Position numbers and translations under genes: made by a program. Below are positions 12,924 through 23,245 of a stretch of DNA of 64,000 bases, in pieces (within the stretch, counting starts at the first letter, position 1; every line of letters starts with the position of its first letter). Under the pieces are notes generated by a model. That model was not told the origin of the DNA. It did no database searches and saw only the letters and a program-made list of their open reading frames with translations. Origin of the DNA: Steinernema hermaphroditum (lineage: Eukaryota > Nematoda > Chromadorea > Rhabditida > Steinernematidae). The DNA is taken from the NCBI GenBank assembly GCA_030435675.1, contig CM059624.1, forward strand, positions 3,124,769 through 3,188,768. The letters run 5' to 3'.

Positions 12924-13175
12924 ATGGCAAATCGTGAGGTTACCACCACCGGTGAAGACGCAGACGCGACGAAGACTAAGAAGCTTCAAAGCCGCCCCGG
13001 TAAGGAGAAATTCCGCCGCTTTTTGAGGTTCAACGGTTCCCAGATGCCGCGTGAAGCCGATGCCGCCACCTCCCTGTTCGACATCAACAGGGAATCAGAA
13101 ATAAAGCTAGCAGCGAGAAACATCCTCTGCCTGTCTACTATTCGGTGTCATGTAAGGTCTAATGCCTCCGATTGA
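12924..13175 (+). CDS. Hypothetical small basic protein (doubtful)
   Basis: An 83-residue reading frame opens at the ATG at 12924 (MANREVTTTGEDADATKTKK) and contains a charged stretch KEKFRRFLRFNGSQMPREAD. It is opposite in strand to the surrounding LAPTM4-like genes. Its 3' end (13134-13190) is similar to a segment at 14893-14945, which argues that this stretch was duplicated together with its neighbour gene and may be non-coding. I do not recognise a family. Confidence 0.25.
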   Translation: MANREVTTTGEDADATKTKKLQSRPGKEKFRRFLRFNGSQMPREADAATSLFDINRESEIKLAARNILCLSTIRCHVRSNASD

Positions 13176-13613
13176 TAAAAGAACAAATATAAAAGTTTTT
13201 TTATTTCAATGAAGCTATTGCGGCCAATACACAAGATGGACAAAAACATAAACTAATCAGGAAATGACACTCAGATGGCTTGTTTAGAAGAAGATGTTTA
13301 CCAAATCCTAACGGAAAATCAATGGACTTTTAGCAACAATTCTCTGTGTGGAACCAACCAATGTACGAAAAAATCAATCAGTGTGCCGACGATACATGCT
13401 CTCTGGACTGTCTGCCCATCGAAGACATGATAACAATAACCCCCGAATAACTCCCACAGATGTGCATTGAGTGAGCGGTCGATCTTGGCACAATGATCGG
13501 CCCGGCTCCCAGAAGGCCTTGAACACCTAGAAGCTGCAGTTCTCGCCTAGAAGAGGGCCGATTCTCGCGCCAAAAAACAAGTTATACGATGGCATATGGC
13601 ACTCATTGGGTAT

Positions 13614-14496
13614 CTAGATACTGTGCATTTGAAGAGCAACATGTCGAGATGAATCGTTTAGCAAGCTGCTCAGATAGACGTAGCATCTGTAGATTGTACT
13701 CAAAAGCCACACTTCTACGAGTGCACTGAGAGCGTTGACAGCTGATTCTAAATTACATCATTTTATCCTGTATTTTGGTATGGACTGCATCTTACCAGTA
13801 GGTGATACGTACCATCCTGTGGAAAACAGTCTTAATATTTCAAAGACGGGCTCAGGTATAAAGATTCCAAACTGAATTATAAGGGCTTGCAAAGTGAGGC
13901 AAATAAAGTACAACATCTAGATGCAAGAATATAATGAGAAATCGCTTTGATCACAAACTACCATTTTGATCATGAGCGGCAGTAGAAGCTTCGGACTCTT
14001 TGTTTTAAGTGCGACAAGGGCCAAAACTCCTCCAAAAATGGTAAACATGTCAAAACAACGCGAAACAGCTACTTCATATGAGTCTTCAGACGCATCTGTT
14101 TCATAATCGTACCCCGCGATAGACGGCGGTTGGTAGAAACTTAGTGCCATGTGCAGACCATATCCTCCAACGATAATAATTGTGATGATGAGAGTCCCGG
14201 TCTAAATGAGGGCTTCGTTAAGAAAATAAATGAAGAAGATCTTATAAGCCAAGCCCGGATGTTTTCACCCTATCGAGAAAAAATGAATATGCGTTTCGCT
14301 GGTTTCCAGTCCAGCCTTCGCCAGCTCTGCACTAAATGAATTTGCGAAGCCATAGTATATAAATCATAGTAACTTCTCTTTCGATCGTCAAAAGATCGAT
14401 GCGAGTTACGCGAATCAAACTTCCATTGTGCGGCTGTCTTTTACTTACCATTACATGCATGCAACCACAGCAGCATCTTTCATGATCAGCCGACAT
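13614..14496 (-). CDS. LAPTM4-like four-TM protein 3
   Basis: Exon 1 (from ATG 14496) reads MSADHERCCCGCMHVM. After an intron of about 250 bp, exon 2 begins TGTLIITIIIVGGYGL and contains SFYQPPSIAGYDYETD, almost the same loop as in gene 2 (SFYQPPTTV), then LLLPLMIKM before a GT donor. Exon 3 reads MLYFICLTLQALIIQFGIF and the last exon ends TIYRCYVYLSSLLNDSSR...QMHSI. The loop identity makes gene 3 the closest paralog of gene 2 and indicates a recent local duplication. The stop codon is TAG at 13614-13616. Confidence 0.75.
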
Positions 14497-15203
14497 TTCG
14501 ACAAATTAGACGATATTTACACGCCGCAATATTCCGGTTCCGTCTCTCGAGTGCCCGCTCTCCGGGGAATCTTTTTAACGAGCACTTCTCAACAAAAACA
14601 ACGGAGACACTTTCGAATTTTTTCAGCTAGGCATCAATACGTACGTCACACTGACGCACATATGCGACACTGACAAATGCTCATCAACAATATAGCACAC
14701 AAACATCTGAAATACGGAAGTCAGCGGTGTATTTTGACTTTACGGTCGATTACCAGGCACCTCGACATTGTGAGATGTGAGATGTGGTACCGTAGTCCCA
14801 CCACTACTGACTGAAGATGTCCAACGTCACTCCCGGATTACGCACTTATCTCTCCAAAGCATGTGCGACTACAAGTGATATCCTGTGTGGTCTATTTTCG
14901 GTGTCATGCAAGGCGTAACGCCTTTGATTCATGAAGTAAAATCGTGAAAATCGAGATTTTGTACGAGTTGCCGGTGTTAATTGTATGATAGGTTGGCAGC
15001 TTTGAACCACGTGCATCGTTGAATAGGATGGAAGGGCTAAATGTAAAAAACGATTACAAAAAAGCCACTACATTTATGTCCGTCCATTGCATTTGGCTTA
15101 CACAATGAGGGTAAGAGATTTGGCCTTCATGTAACATGGGAAAAGCGTAACTTTTGACATGACAATGAAGCAATCGCATGACTTCTGGGTTCTCATTGAG
15201 TCT
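14497..15203. other. Intergenic between LAPTM4-like genes 3 and 4
   Basis: About 0.7 kb. It contains 14893-14945, similar to 13134-13190 (shared TCGGTGTCATG word followed by an aligned AT-rich stretch). No gene seen. Confidence 0.4.
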
Positions 15204-15945
15204 TTAGATTTTCTGCATCTGCACAGGAGCAGGGCGTGGTGTATTGTAGTGCAGCGACCTAAGATACTCATAGCAGGTGTAGAGTACATTGGCGAACCAC
15301 GCTTGAAAAACCGCAGAGAAAGCCGTTCCTAAAAATATTACATAATAGCTTACACACTGGCACACAACTGAGTTCTGTGACACCTTGCAGTCAAAGAACT
15401 CCCGGATCACATATAAAATTGAATTCTTACCCGGTGGGGGCATTGTGGTAGCTAAAAACACTGAATAATCTATGTTTAGCTGCGTGTCTAATGTGTGCGA
15501 ACCGAGCAGGGTTACGAACGATGCAAGAATTATCCAAATCACGCAAATAATCTGAAAAATAACATTGTGAACAGAAGAACTGGACATCACAAATGACCAT
15601 TTTGATCATCAGCGGTAGCAGAAGTCTCGGGCTTTCTGTTTTGACTCCGACGATGGCCAGGACTCCACCAGCAATGCACAAAAGGTGCACTCCACCCGCG
15701 GCAACTGCGAAATAGTCGTCCTTTGCTACGGGATTCTCAGAACCGAGCTTTATCACTATTGGTAAACTGAATGCGTGATAGGCAATCATAAGCGATGCGA
15801 TGACAAGAGTTCCAGTCTGAAAGGGTCTGTGAAGTTGAGGGTGTGATCGGCATTTGGACGAGGAGGTTTTTAATCAATTTTGCAACCTTACCGTAACATG
15901 CAAGAAGCCCCAACAGCAACGATCCACGTGCGAGCCGCCGCACAT
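15204..15945 (-). CDS. LAPTM4-like four-TM protein 4
   Basis: Exon 1 from ATG 15945: MCGGSHVDRCCWGFLHVT, then a GTAAGG donor. Exon 2: TGTLVIASLMIAYHAFSLPI (TM1), HLLCIAGGVLAIVGVKTESP (TM2) and LLLPLMIKM. Exon 3: IICVIWIILASFVTLLGS (TM3), then DTQLNIDYSVFLATTMPPPG. The last exon: AFSAVFQAWFANVLYTC (TM4), YEYLRSLHYNTPRPAP and QMQKI. A single frame reads through the last intron, but family alignment places a phase-1 intron there (CCG-G / GA-ACG). A 33-bp piece of its exon 2 recurs in inverted orientation at 16289-16321. Confidence 0.76.
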
Positions 15946-17179
15946 GACAATCTAAAAGTTCCCAACGAATTTTTTTCGAAGGAAGAAATAGTGTTGGACA
16001 CCCACCACTCAAAAATACGGATGTTCTCATCTAACAATCAATATCCTCACGTCAGCTGGCGGCGAGGACCATTCCCCATTTGCGTTACGAAAAATAGAGA
16101 ATTTGCTTTTTTTTCTGACAATTTGATAATTAAATTTGTTCTTTACAATTAAAACCAAAAATTTGACAATTGATCAACAGAATGCGGACACGAGAAGGTG
16201 ACAAACTCGTTTCTCTCGACAGCATATGCTGTAGAAATTAGATAACCCATGCAGAAAAAGTGATTCGCTCGTCGGCCACCTGAACTATCATCGTCGGAGT
16301 CAAAACAGAAAGCCCGAGACTCTTCGAACGCGGTGGTTTTCATTCTTTTCTGACGCGATGTTGCCATGTAATCTGCCTATCACCTTTATCTTGTACGATC
16401 GAAGCGCAGATACTGGTCAAACAAATCAGAATCTACTGGATATTCGACTATATTATCTTCACTGTGGCGTTTTACGGTGTCTTTCATGACGTTTCCACCG
16501 GAAACGGCTGTCACTCCCTGCTAACAAAGAAGAACTCTCAGAATGACTCAAATGCTCCTATTCGAATAATATTTGATGACGGCCGTAGGTTCATCAGCAG
16601 TTCGCAATGTCGAAGTGCCAGACTATGTCAGGGCAGAAAAGGCGTCCAACTTCAAGAGGTATGCAATGAACAAGTGGCGAATCATAATGAGGAGTAAGAA
16701 TTAATGTACTCAACAATACTTCATGAAAGATATTTACGGAGTGGTCCGCTTTTTAACCGAACACCCCAACATATTCATCAATACGACTACTAAATGGTAA
16801 ACGAACGCTCGCCAGTCGACTAATAAAGACGAGGAATAATGCATTTGAATAACTAATATTATAGCAGATTACAGTCGATGACTGAAATGACCGTGTTCAT
16901 TTGTTTTGCGCGTGGGCTAACATTCAGGCTTGGCTTAGCCTCCGACTTAAACTTAAGACTATTGATTTCAATCCAGCCATGAGTCACACAGACAAGATTC
17001 AACCGGTTCACTGCAAGTATGTCTTCGGGACCTGAGCCACCCACCTGTTTACTCGGTTGGACTTGAATAAAGACGATTCCATAAGCGCTGATGTTTTCTT
17101 AAGGCTATCGTAATCCAATATGCCATTAAATATAACAGTACAACATGACCAAAGATGATAACAAAGCCGCGAAAAATCT
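15946..17179. other. Intergenic between LAPTM4-like genes 4 and 5
   Basis: 1.2 kb. Holds the inverted 33-bp copy of gene 4 exon 2 (16289-16321). A 40-codon frame at 16576-16698 (+) has a plausible look (VPDYVRAEKASNFKRYAMNK) but no recognisable family and no supporting splice structure. Confidence 0.4.
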
Positions 17180-18123
17180 CTACACCGTCCGCATCTCAAC
17201 AGTAGTATCTTGAGGCATGCGCGTCGAGTTCTTGAGGTACTGATAGCACGAGCAGAGTATCATAAGGAACGCTATATCACCGAGAACTTTCCCAGCAGAG
17301 TTAGCGGCCTCGGAAACAGGTCATGTTTTTTGGCACTCAAAGACAAGGGTCGGTTACCGTGTGGTCCACATTACTCGACGCTCGCCATTGTGATAAATTA
17401 TACGTTGTATTAATCTTTGTAGCACATCTGTAAAGGGTGCAGTGAAAAAGCCGATAAGACGATAGATCTGAAAAGCATCATATTACGAAGTATTTGACAG
17501 GCAGATACCATCATCATCATCATGGGAAGTAAAAGCATGGGTATTTTCGCTTTGACGGCAATAAGTGCCAGCAATGCAGTGAGACATGTGCCGGCGCATC
17601 TGAAATCGGCAACCTCGTCACGAAGGCTGTCCAAAGAATCGTAGAAGCTCATCGCAAACGTTAATCCATCGATGACAACGATAAAAATGCAGATGATAAG
17701 AGTTGCATTCTAAATGGGAACATATTTCATGTCATCTCCGCAATGATACAAAAGCCGCCCACTATGTAAAAAAAGCTAACTATTGGGCTGTTTTGCAATT
17801 AATTGCGCTAAATAATATCCTCGATTTTCGAAGTGTTTACTTGCTGGGCATGTCGTTGAGTTTAAGTAATTCACCCCCCCCCCCCCCAATTCTCACTCCG
17901 ATTTCCCGCTTGTTTATTGCACAACGATGGTGAACGCCTTGATAGAAACTGTTATGTTACAGTAACGTTTTTTACCAGTAACATTGTTACTGGTAAAAAA
18001 CAGATTGAAATTTGGCGGCATTAAAAAGAAGAAAGACATTTCAGACTAGCATCTCTGTTCCAAAATCTGAGCACACAAACATACCTTTGCATTCATGTAT
18101 CCGCAGCATTGTTCGCAAGACAT
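17180..18123 (-). CDS. LAPTM4-like four-TM protein 5
   Basis: Exon 1 from ATG 18123 is MSCEQCCGYMNAK with a GTATGT donor. Intron 1 is about 370 bp and holds a perfect 16-bp hairpin and a 14-base poly-C run. Exon 2: NATLIICIFIVVIDGLTF (TM1), loop SFYDSLDSLRDEVADF, TLTALLALIAVKAK-like TM2 and MLLLPMMMMM. Exon 3: IYRLIGFFTAPFTDVLQRLI. The last exon: GKVLGDIAFLMILCSCYQYL with KNSTRMPQDTTVEMRTV at the end. The otherwise conserved LPLMIKM has become LPMMMMM, and the exon 1 motif has lost its His. It could be a decaying copy, although no internal stop is seen. Confidence 0.68.
17967..18001. repeat. Perfect 16-bp inverted repeat (hairpin)
   Basis: Stem arms 17967-17982 and 17986-18001 are exact reverse complements (arm GTTTTTTACCAGTAAC) with a 3-base loop. 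It lies in intron 1 of LAPTM4-like gene 5, near a run of 14 C at about 17874-17887. Confidence 0.85.
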
Positions 18124-18718
18124 TGTCGCCTCAAATTCGGTATGCAATGCTAACGACCTAAACAAGGTAAGTACCGCTACTTAGGGGACTGTAACCAACC
18201 AATGTCAATACGTGGTTGTTTTTATGTCGCTATCAATAGGACCACGTGGGCAGATGCAACCGCTATCGGCATGTAAGTTCAATCGTATGCGACAAGAAAT
18301 AAATAGCAAGAGCAAAGGTTAGAAAGTGTTTTGGCTGAAGCGTAACAGGTTCTGCTGCAGTTGTCATCGAATTAGTTGAAGACCACACTAGCTTGACGAC
18401 GATGGTGAAGTAATAACGAGCACAACAAGCCTGAAAGATTAAACAAAATTAATCATAGACGCGACCACCATCGCAGATCAAATCACGGACACTCGAGACG
18501 CGAAAAGCGCCACTACGGGCACAGCCACAACAAGGCAAAGCCCGGACATGCAAACAAGAACCGCCATTTCCAAAAAGGAAATATGAAATACGCGGCAAAA
18601 CACAAGCCCGCCTTGCAGCTCATGCAGCACGTACTCGGACAGTGGCGCTGACAGCGCGAGCTCCGCACAGTCCACTGAGCTAGAACGGAGGCACCAAATA
18701 TACGCGATCGACACCGAA
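18124..18718. other. Intergenic and retroelement 5' flank
   Basis: About 0.6 kb before the gag reading frame. A 5' LTR would be expected here, but nothing matching the 3' LTR (20505-20656) is visible, so the left end of the retroelement is missing or eroded. No gene. Confidence 0.5.
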
Positions 18719-20194
18719 ATGAAAAAAGAAGATGCCCCACGCAAAAAAGGTGGCACATATGATGACAGAAACCGAGCACCAGGAGCATATGTACTGGGCT
18801 CATCCTGGAAAGTCTGGGAAAAAACGTTCCGGTATTATGCCGAAGTGCGTAACCTGAAGACGGATCGCGAATTGAACCTGTCCCTGCTGACAGAAGTCGG
18901 GCATTCAGTATGTTCTGAAATCATGGACATTTATGAGGACCCAGAAAAGGAAGAATTCGAGGTGTTGATAAAGACAATGCGTGATTTGTACATTCCAACC
19001 TCAGCATTCATGACGTATCGCGACAAAATGATGAACGCACGACAGAAAGAAGACCAGGATATGACGCAATTCTACAAAGAACTAGTGCGCCTGGCAGCTC
19101 TATGCGAATTCGAGCGTATTAAAAACGTCAAAGACTCGTATATTACGAACTGTTTCATCCGAGGCATCAGAGATGCGGATGTACGCAGCGAGCTAATGGA
19201 CAAAAAAGTTGACGAGATGCATTCTCGCGACATTCTGGCACTTGCAAATAAAAATAGGCAAGCAAAAACCGGCGCAATCGAGATGGCGCACGGAAAGAAG
19301 CCGGGAACGATCAACAAAATCCACCACAACCGCAAACGCTACCGTCGATCGAGCAAGAAAGACTCGCGACGCAAACGCAACGATGGATATAGCCAATATA
19401 GAGCTAGATCCAGTCAACAAAACAGAAACCGCGCAAATCCAACAGAGAGATTAGCGGAAAGAAGCAGGCACGGCTCCCGGAAAGATGTAAATTGCTATCA
19501 CTGCGGCAAATCAGGCCATTTGAGCCATAACTGTTGGCATAAAAACGAAAATGACCACAGCTACCAACCAAGACACGGCCACGTACGCGCCATAACGTCG
19601 ATGGAAGACTCCGACGCGCGCTACGTTGAGCTCAGAGTTGGAAACAACAAGCAGAAGTTCCTGCTTGACACGGGAGCGTGCATATCCGTCGTCAACAAGG
19701 ATCTCTGGACCGAGCTTGGTAAACCGACGCTTAGACCCATGCAGAGGCGAATTTTAGCGTACGGATATTCCCAGCTGACGTTCCTAGGAATATGCAAAGC
19801 AAACGTCACGTGGAAAAACGACACGGAGACAGCAGATCTGCACGTGATCGAAAAATGCAGTGATAACTTGCTCGGCCGAGATCTAATCAGGCAATTAAAC
19901 CTGAACGTGGGAGATCTATACGACAATCCACGAGAAAACTGCACAGTAAATAAGAAAGACTTGGAAGAATCAATACCCAAGCATGACGACGAGATGGAAA
20001 CTGGAAAAAACAGCCAGAAAACCTTGACGATTGAAGGCCAAGTAGAGCCTATACGGACCCGCCCAACCCCTTACGCAATGAAAGCGAAGGCAGAAATAAG
20101 TCTGCAAGTAGACAGACAAGAGGGAAATACAAAACCGGTCGAATGCTCGGAGCTGGTCGAATCCCTCGCAGCCGTCCCGAAGGAGGATGAGTAA
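18719..20194 (+). pseudogene. Ty3/gypsy-type Gag-protease open frame ending inside the start of reverse transcriptase
   Basis: A 491-residue uninterrupted frame. Residues about 20-180 are a retroviral-type Gag capsid region (WEKTFRYYAEVRNLKTD, ELVRLAALCEFE, NCFIRGIRDADVRSELM). A basic stretch precedes a CCHC zinc knuckle at about 258-271 (CYHCGKSGHLSHNC). An aspartic protease follows with FLLDTGACISVV (active-site DTG). The last ~45 residues (PIRTRPTPYAMKAK ... VECSELVESLAAVPKEDE) match the conserved lead-in of Ty3/gypsy reverse transcriptase, but the frame stops exactly there. RT, RNase H and integrase are absent, and the 3' LTR follows 310 bp later. This is an internally deleted, non-autonomous element; the intact Gag frame suggests it is young or still usable in trans. 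Confidence 0.88.
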
Positions 20195-20504
20195 ATGAGC
20201 AGTTGCGCTGAGTTCAAGGTAGTGATAAAACCAAAAAATTAACAAAAAAAGCTCCCAAGAAGGAGTAGATATACAAGGCTGTAATTGGCGCGCAAAAGTG
20301 GTAAGATTGCGGTAGGATGTATAAATATATTTAGGTTCCCCGAAAGAGAGGAGCCAACACCCAACGTAACCAGAGATGTAGATGCAAATCGAACTCTGAC
20401 GAGGAGAGATGTAGCCGAGCGGTGAACTCTTCCCAATCCCTGTGAGAGGGTTGCGACCAGCGTGAATTTTGAAGATGAGCGGACGTCTCCGCTGAAGGGG
20501 GAGG

Positions 20505-20656
20505 TGTTGAGGGCAGATCGGTCTTGCCCTTTGGCGTGTCTAGACAGTCCCCCGGTCCCTATATAAAGCGTGTTGTGATTCCCCATCTGGTTCATTCTGA
20601 GTGTTCCCCAATAAAGACTGGTCGTGTAACTCCCTTGTGTAACTCACGTCACAACA
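20505..20656 (+). repeat. 3' LTR of the retroelement
   Basis: A 152-bp segment starts TGTTGAGGGC directly after a purine run (GAAGGGGGAGG, a polypurine tract) and ends GTCACAACA, so the termini TGTTG/CAACA are inverted as in LTRs. It holds a TATATAAA box and an AATAAA signal in the order expected for U3-R-U5. No second copy is visible upstream of the gag frame. Confidence 0.7.
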
Positions 20657-21419
20657 CATACTACCAACAGAACATATAGGTTAGGGACGCCGTCGAGCTG
20701 GGATTAGGTCGTGTTCATAGAAGATGGGCATAACGTGCGTTCATTCAAGTTTTACTGTATAAAACTGAACCAAAAAAAGGTGAAAGGCGAAATCTATCAT
20801 CATCATTAACACAAAGAAGAACACGATCGTAGTCGTCGCTTTTGTTTTTTCTCCGGCATGGAGCACGGTAGAATCTCATCATTCGAGCGGAATGCGATTA
20901 ATCCGTTAGAGCTGTGGAGCATGGCATGCGAGGTGGAATCCCATCTTCAGTTCAGCTGGTGGCGCAGACCTCGGCCTTACGTGGCGGTGCGGGTGGAGTC
21001 AGGCGGAAGTGACTGTCTTCTTGGCAATGTGAGAAGGGCCGGACAATGTCAATTTTTCCTCAATTCCATTCTTTCGCATGCGTCAGTGTCTCGGTGACGA
21101 GCTTTTTAGTACGGCAAATCGATGTCCCACTCCTTTTGGAAGCCTGTGTGATCATTGTACCAACATCCAAGGACGCTCACTGAACTACAAGATACAGATC
21201 CAAATAACCGTACACAAAGTTGATTCGTCTATGAACTTATATGATATCACAAAAGACAGACGGCTCCAAAATAATGGATGGTTTGCAACGTCGTCGTTCC
21301 TGCTTTCCAATACGATATTCTTGATTCTTGAACTTCTTAGACAATGAAAGGTATGCCATGGTGGACCAAAAACACGGGAAACTTGCGGACGCTGGCAAGC
21401 TTCAGTCTTAATCGATTCT
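20657..21419. other. Intergenic, 0.76 kb
   Basis: Between the LTR end and the stop of LAPTM4-like gene 6. No supported gene or repeat seen. Confidence 0.4.
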
Positions 21420-22905
21420 CTAAACCATCTGCATTTGTACAGCGACAAGCCGAGGTGGATGGTATTGTAAGGACTTCAGATACTCGTAGCACCAGTAGAC
21501 CGTGTTGAAGAACCATGCCTGGAAGAGTACGCTAAGGACGTATATGGTAACAGCCACTAAAACATATTTGTCATCATTTCTGTGGCTAAAAAGCTGTCGT
21601 ACTCGCAGGCTTCTTCTCTCTCCTGATCTGTTCGTCGGAAAGCATTCTTGACTTTTGCAAATACTCTATCAATTCCGGTAATTGTAATCCAAGTGTGGTT
21701 ATGACGGCCGCGCACAGCATCAAAGCCAAGTAGATCAACTAAAAAGTAGTGTTTTCGGGAAACCACGTTCCTGCAGACCAGCCTGATCATCAGAGGTAGG
21801 AGCAATTTCGGGCTTTCTGTTCTAACTGCGATTATAGCCAACACCGCAACTGAGAAGTTGAGAAGTCTCTCAGCACTCCAAAGAGCTCTGCCATAAATGT
21901 CTTCAGTGGACGCGTACTTCACATGTTTCACTAATGAGAATCCATTGAATCCAATGATGAGAAGTGCGATGAGGAGAGTTCCAGTCTAAACGTCCCATGT
22001 GATCTCTTAAACGTATTACAAGATGGTTTGACGAAGGGAGTGCTTTTTCATGTGTTCATTAGACACAACCCAGTGAAGCGAATTGAGACGGGGCCGCGCC
22101 ACTTGATCAGAACCATTTCGAACACCCCTTCAGGGATCATTTTTCAGGACAATTCCGACTGAACGCAAGGAGTAGTGCGAAGAGAGTGCAGACGGCAGAG
22201 GCAGGAGACACAAAACATGAGGCAAGATATGTGGTTTTCCCTCGCCTTTGTCATGTACCTCCAACCCTGGGCTTTCTTCAAATCGCTCCTCGCGAAAATT
22301 CGCTGTTATCTCTTATACATAAAACGATCCCTGAGTCGCTTCAAGTCAGGTCGCATTGTTCGAGGAACCTTTTCGATGGTTTAGCAAGTAAGCCAAGCGG
22401 AGTTGGTTCGGATTTCCGGTTCTGCTCGGAATTCCGAGCCCCTTATCTGCACGAGGAGCTATGAGTTCATGAAACCGAAAATCCCGAAGCAAAACCCATA
22501 TAGGCTACGAAGCTCCTTACACAGTAAACTGAACCAAGCGGAGTTGATCAAAATTCCGGCAAAAAAGTAATTCCGAGGCTAAAGCCGCACGTCTAAGGCT
22601 AAAGCCGTCATCAAGACCCGAATCAAAAGTACAAACGCTGTTTCCCGGAAACATTTTCGCGGAAAAATCATTGAGCAAAAGTTGTTGAGGTGTCCCCAGT
22701 ACGTAAACCCATCCCTGAGTGAGTCTGTTCCACTGGGGTCCGATTGGCCACAGTTCCCCTTCGACGGTTGGCGGACGTAGGATTTCTGTGTCCCAAACCC
22801 GCACGTGTCCTTGTCATGAGTTCATGAAATCGAAAGCCACTTATGACTTACCTTAACATGCATACATCCACAACAGCATCGTTCCCCATCGGAATCACAG
22901 CACAT
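21420..22905 (-). CDS. LAPTM4-like four-TM protein 6
   Basis: Exon 1 from ATG 22905 carries the clearest family signature: MCCDSDGERCCCGCMHVK. Intron 1 is about 0.87 kb and holds duplicated CCAAGCGGAGTTG words (22390s and 22530s). Exon 2: TGTLLIALLIIGFNGFSL (TM1), NFSVAVLAIIAVRTESPKLL (TM2) and LLPLMIRL. Exon 3: LIYLALMLCAAVITTLGLQL (TM3) with a charged tail. Exon 4: AVTIYVLSVLFQAWFFNTVY (TM4), then WCYEYLKSLQYHPPRL, ending AVQMQMV. The last exon is closest to that of gene 4 (QAWF...YEYLRSL). The stop codon is TAG at 21420. Confidence 0.77.
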
Positions 22906-23245
22906 TGTCACCGCGAACCCTGGAAAGGTATTGAGGGAATCTGTTAACAAGCACGACACGGGAAAAACGTCGTAAATCCTCGCGCTCGCTAGTTGCTTGC
23001 CACTCAGCAATCAATAACCTCACCATGCCACACTCTATTGACACATCCACTAATTCTGACGTAAGGTGTATATATATCTAGTGAATTTTTTAAGCTAGTC
23101 TCTAAGGGTCTCTTAAGGGGAATGTTCCATTGTGTCGCTCCTAAACAGACAGGAGAATCCTTGACGTTCCGGTAAAAGCAAACAGCTTTATTCAAAACCC
23201 AACAAAGCAACAACATGTAACAACTATCATCATAAAAGATGACAT
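22906..23245. other. Intergenic, 0.34 kb
   Basis: Separates LAPTM4-like gene 6 from the 3' end of NO66 on the same strand. Nothing recognisable. Confidence 0.4.

Noticed and set aside
16149..16367. Minus-strand 72-codon frame MATSRQKRMKTTAF
   Set aside because: Includes the inserted 33-bp inverted copy of another gene; no splice structure or family.
16576..16698. 40-codon plus-strand frame with VPDYVRAEKASNFKRYAMNK
   Set aside because: Plausible composition but too short and without any recognised relative.
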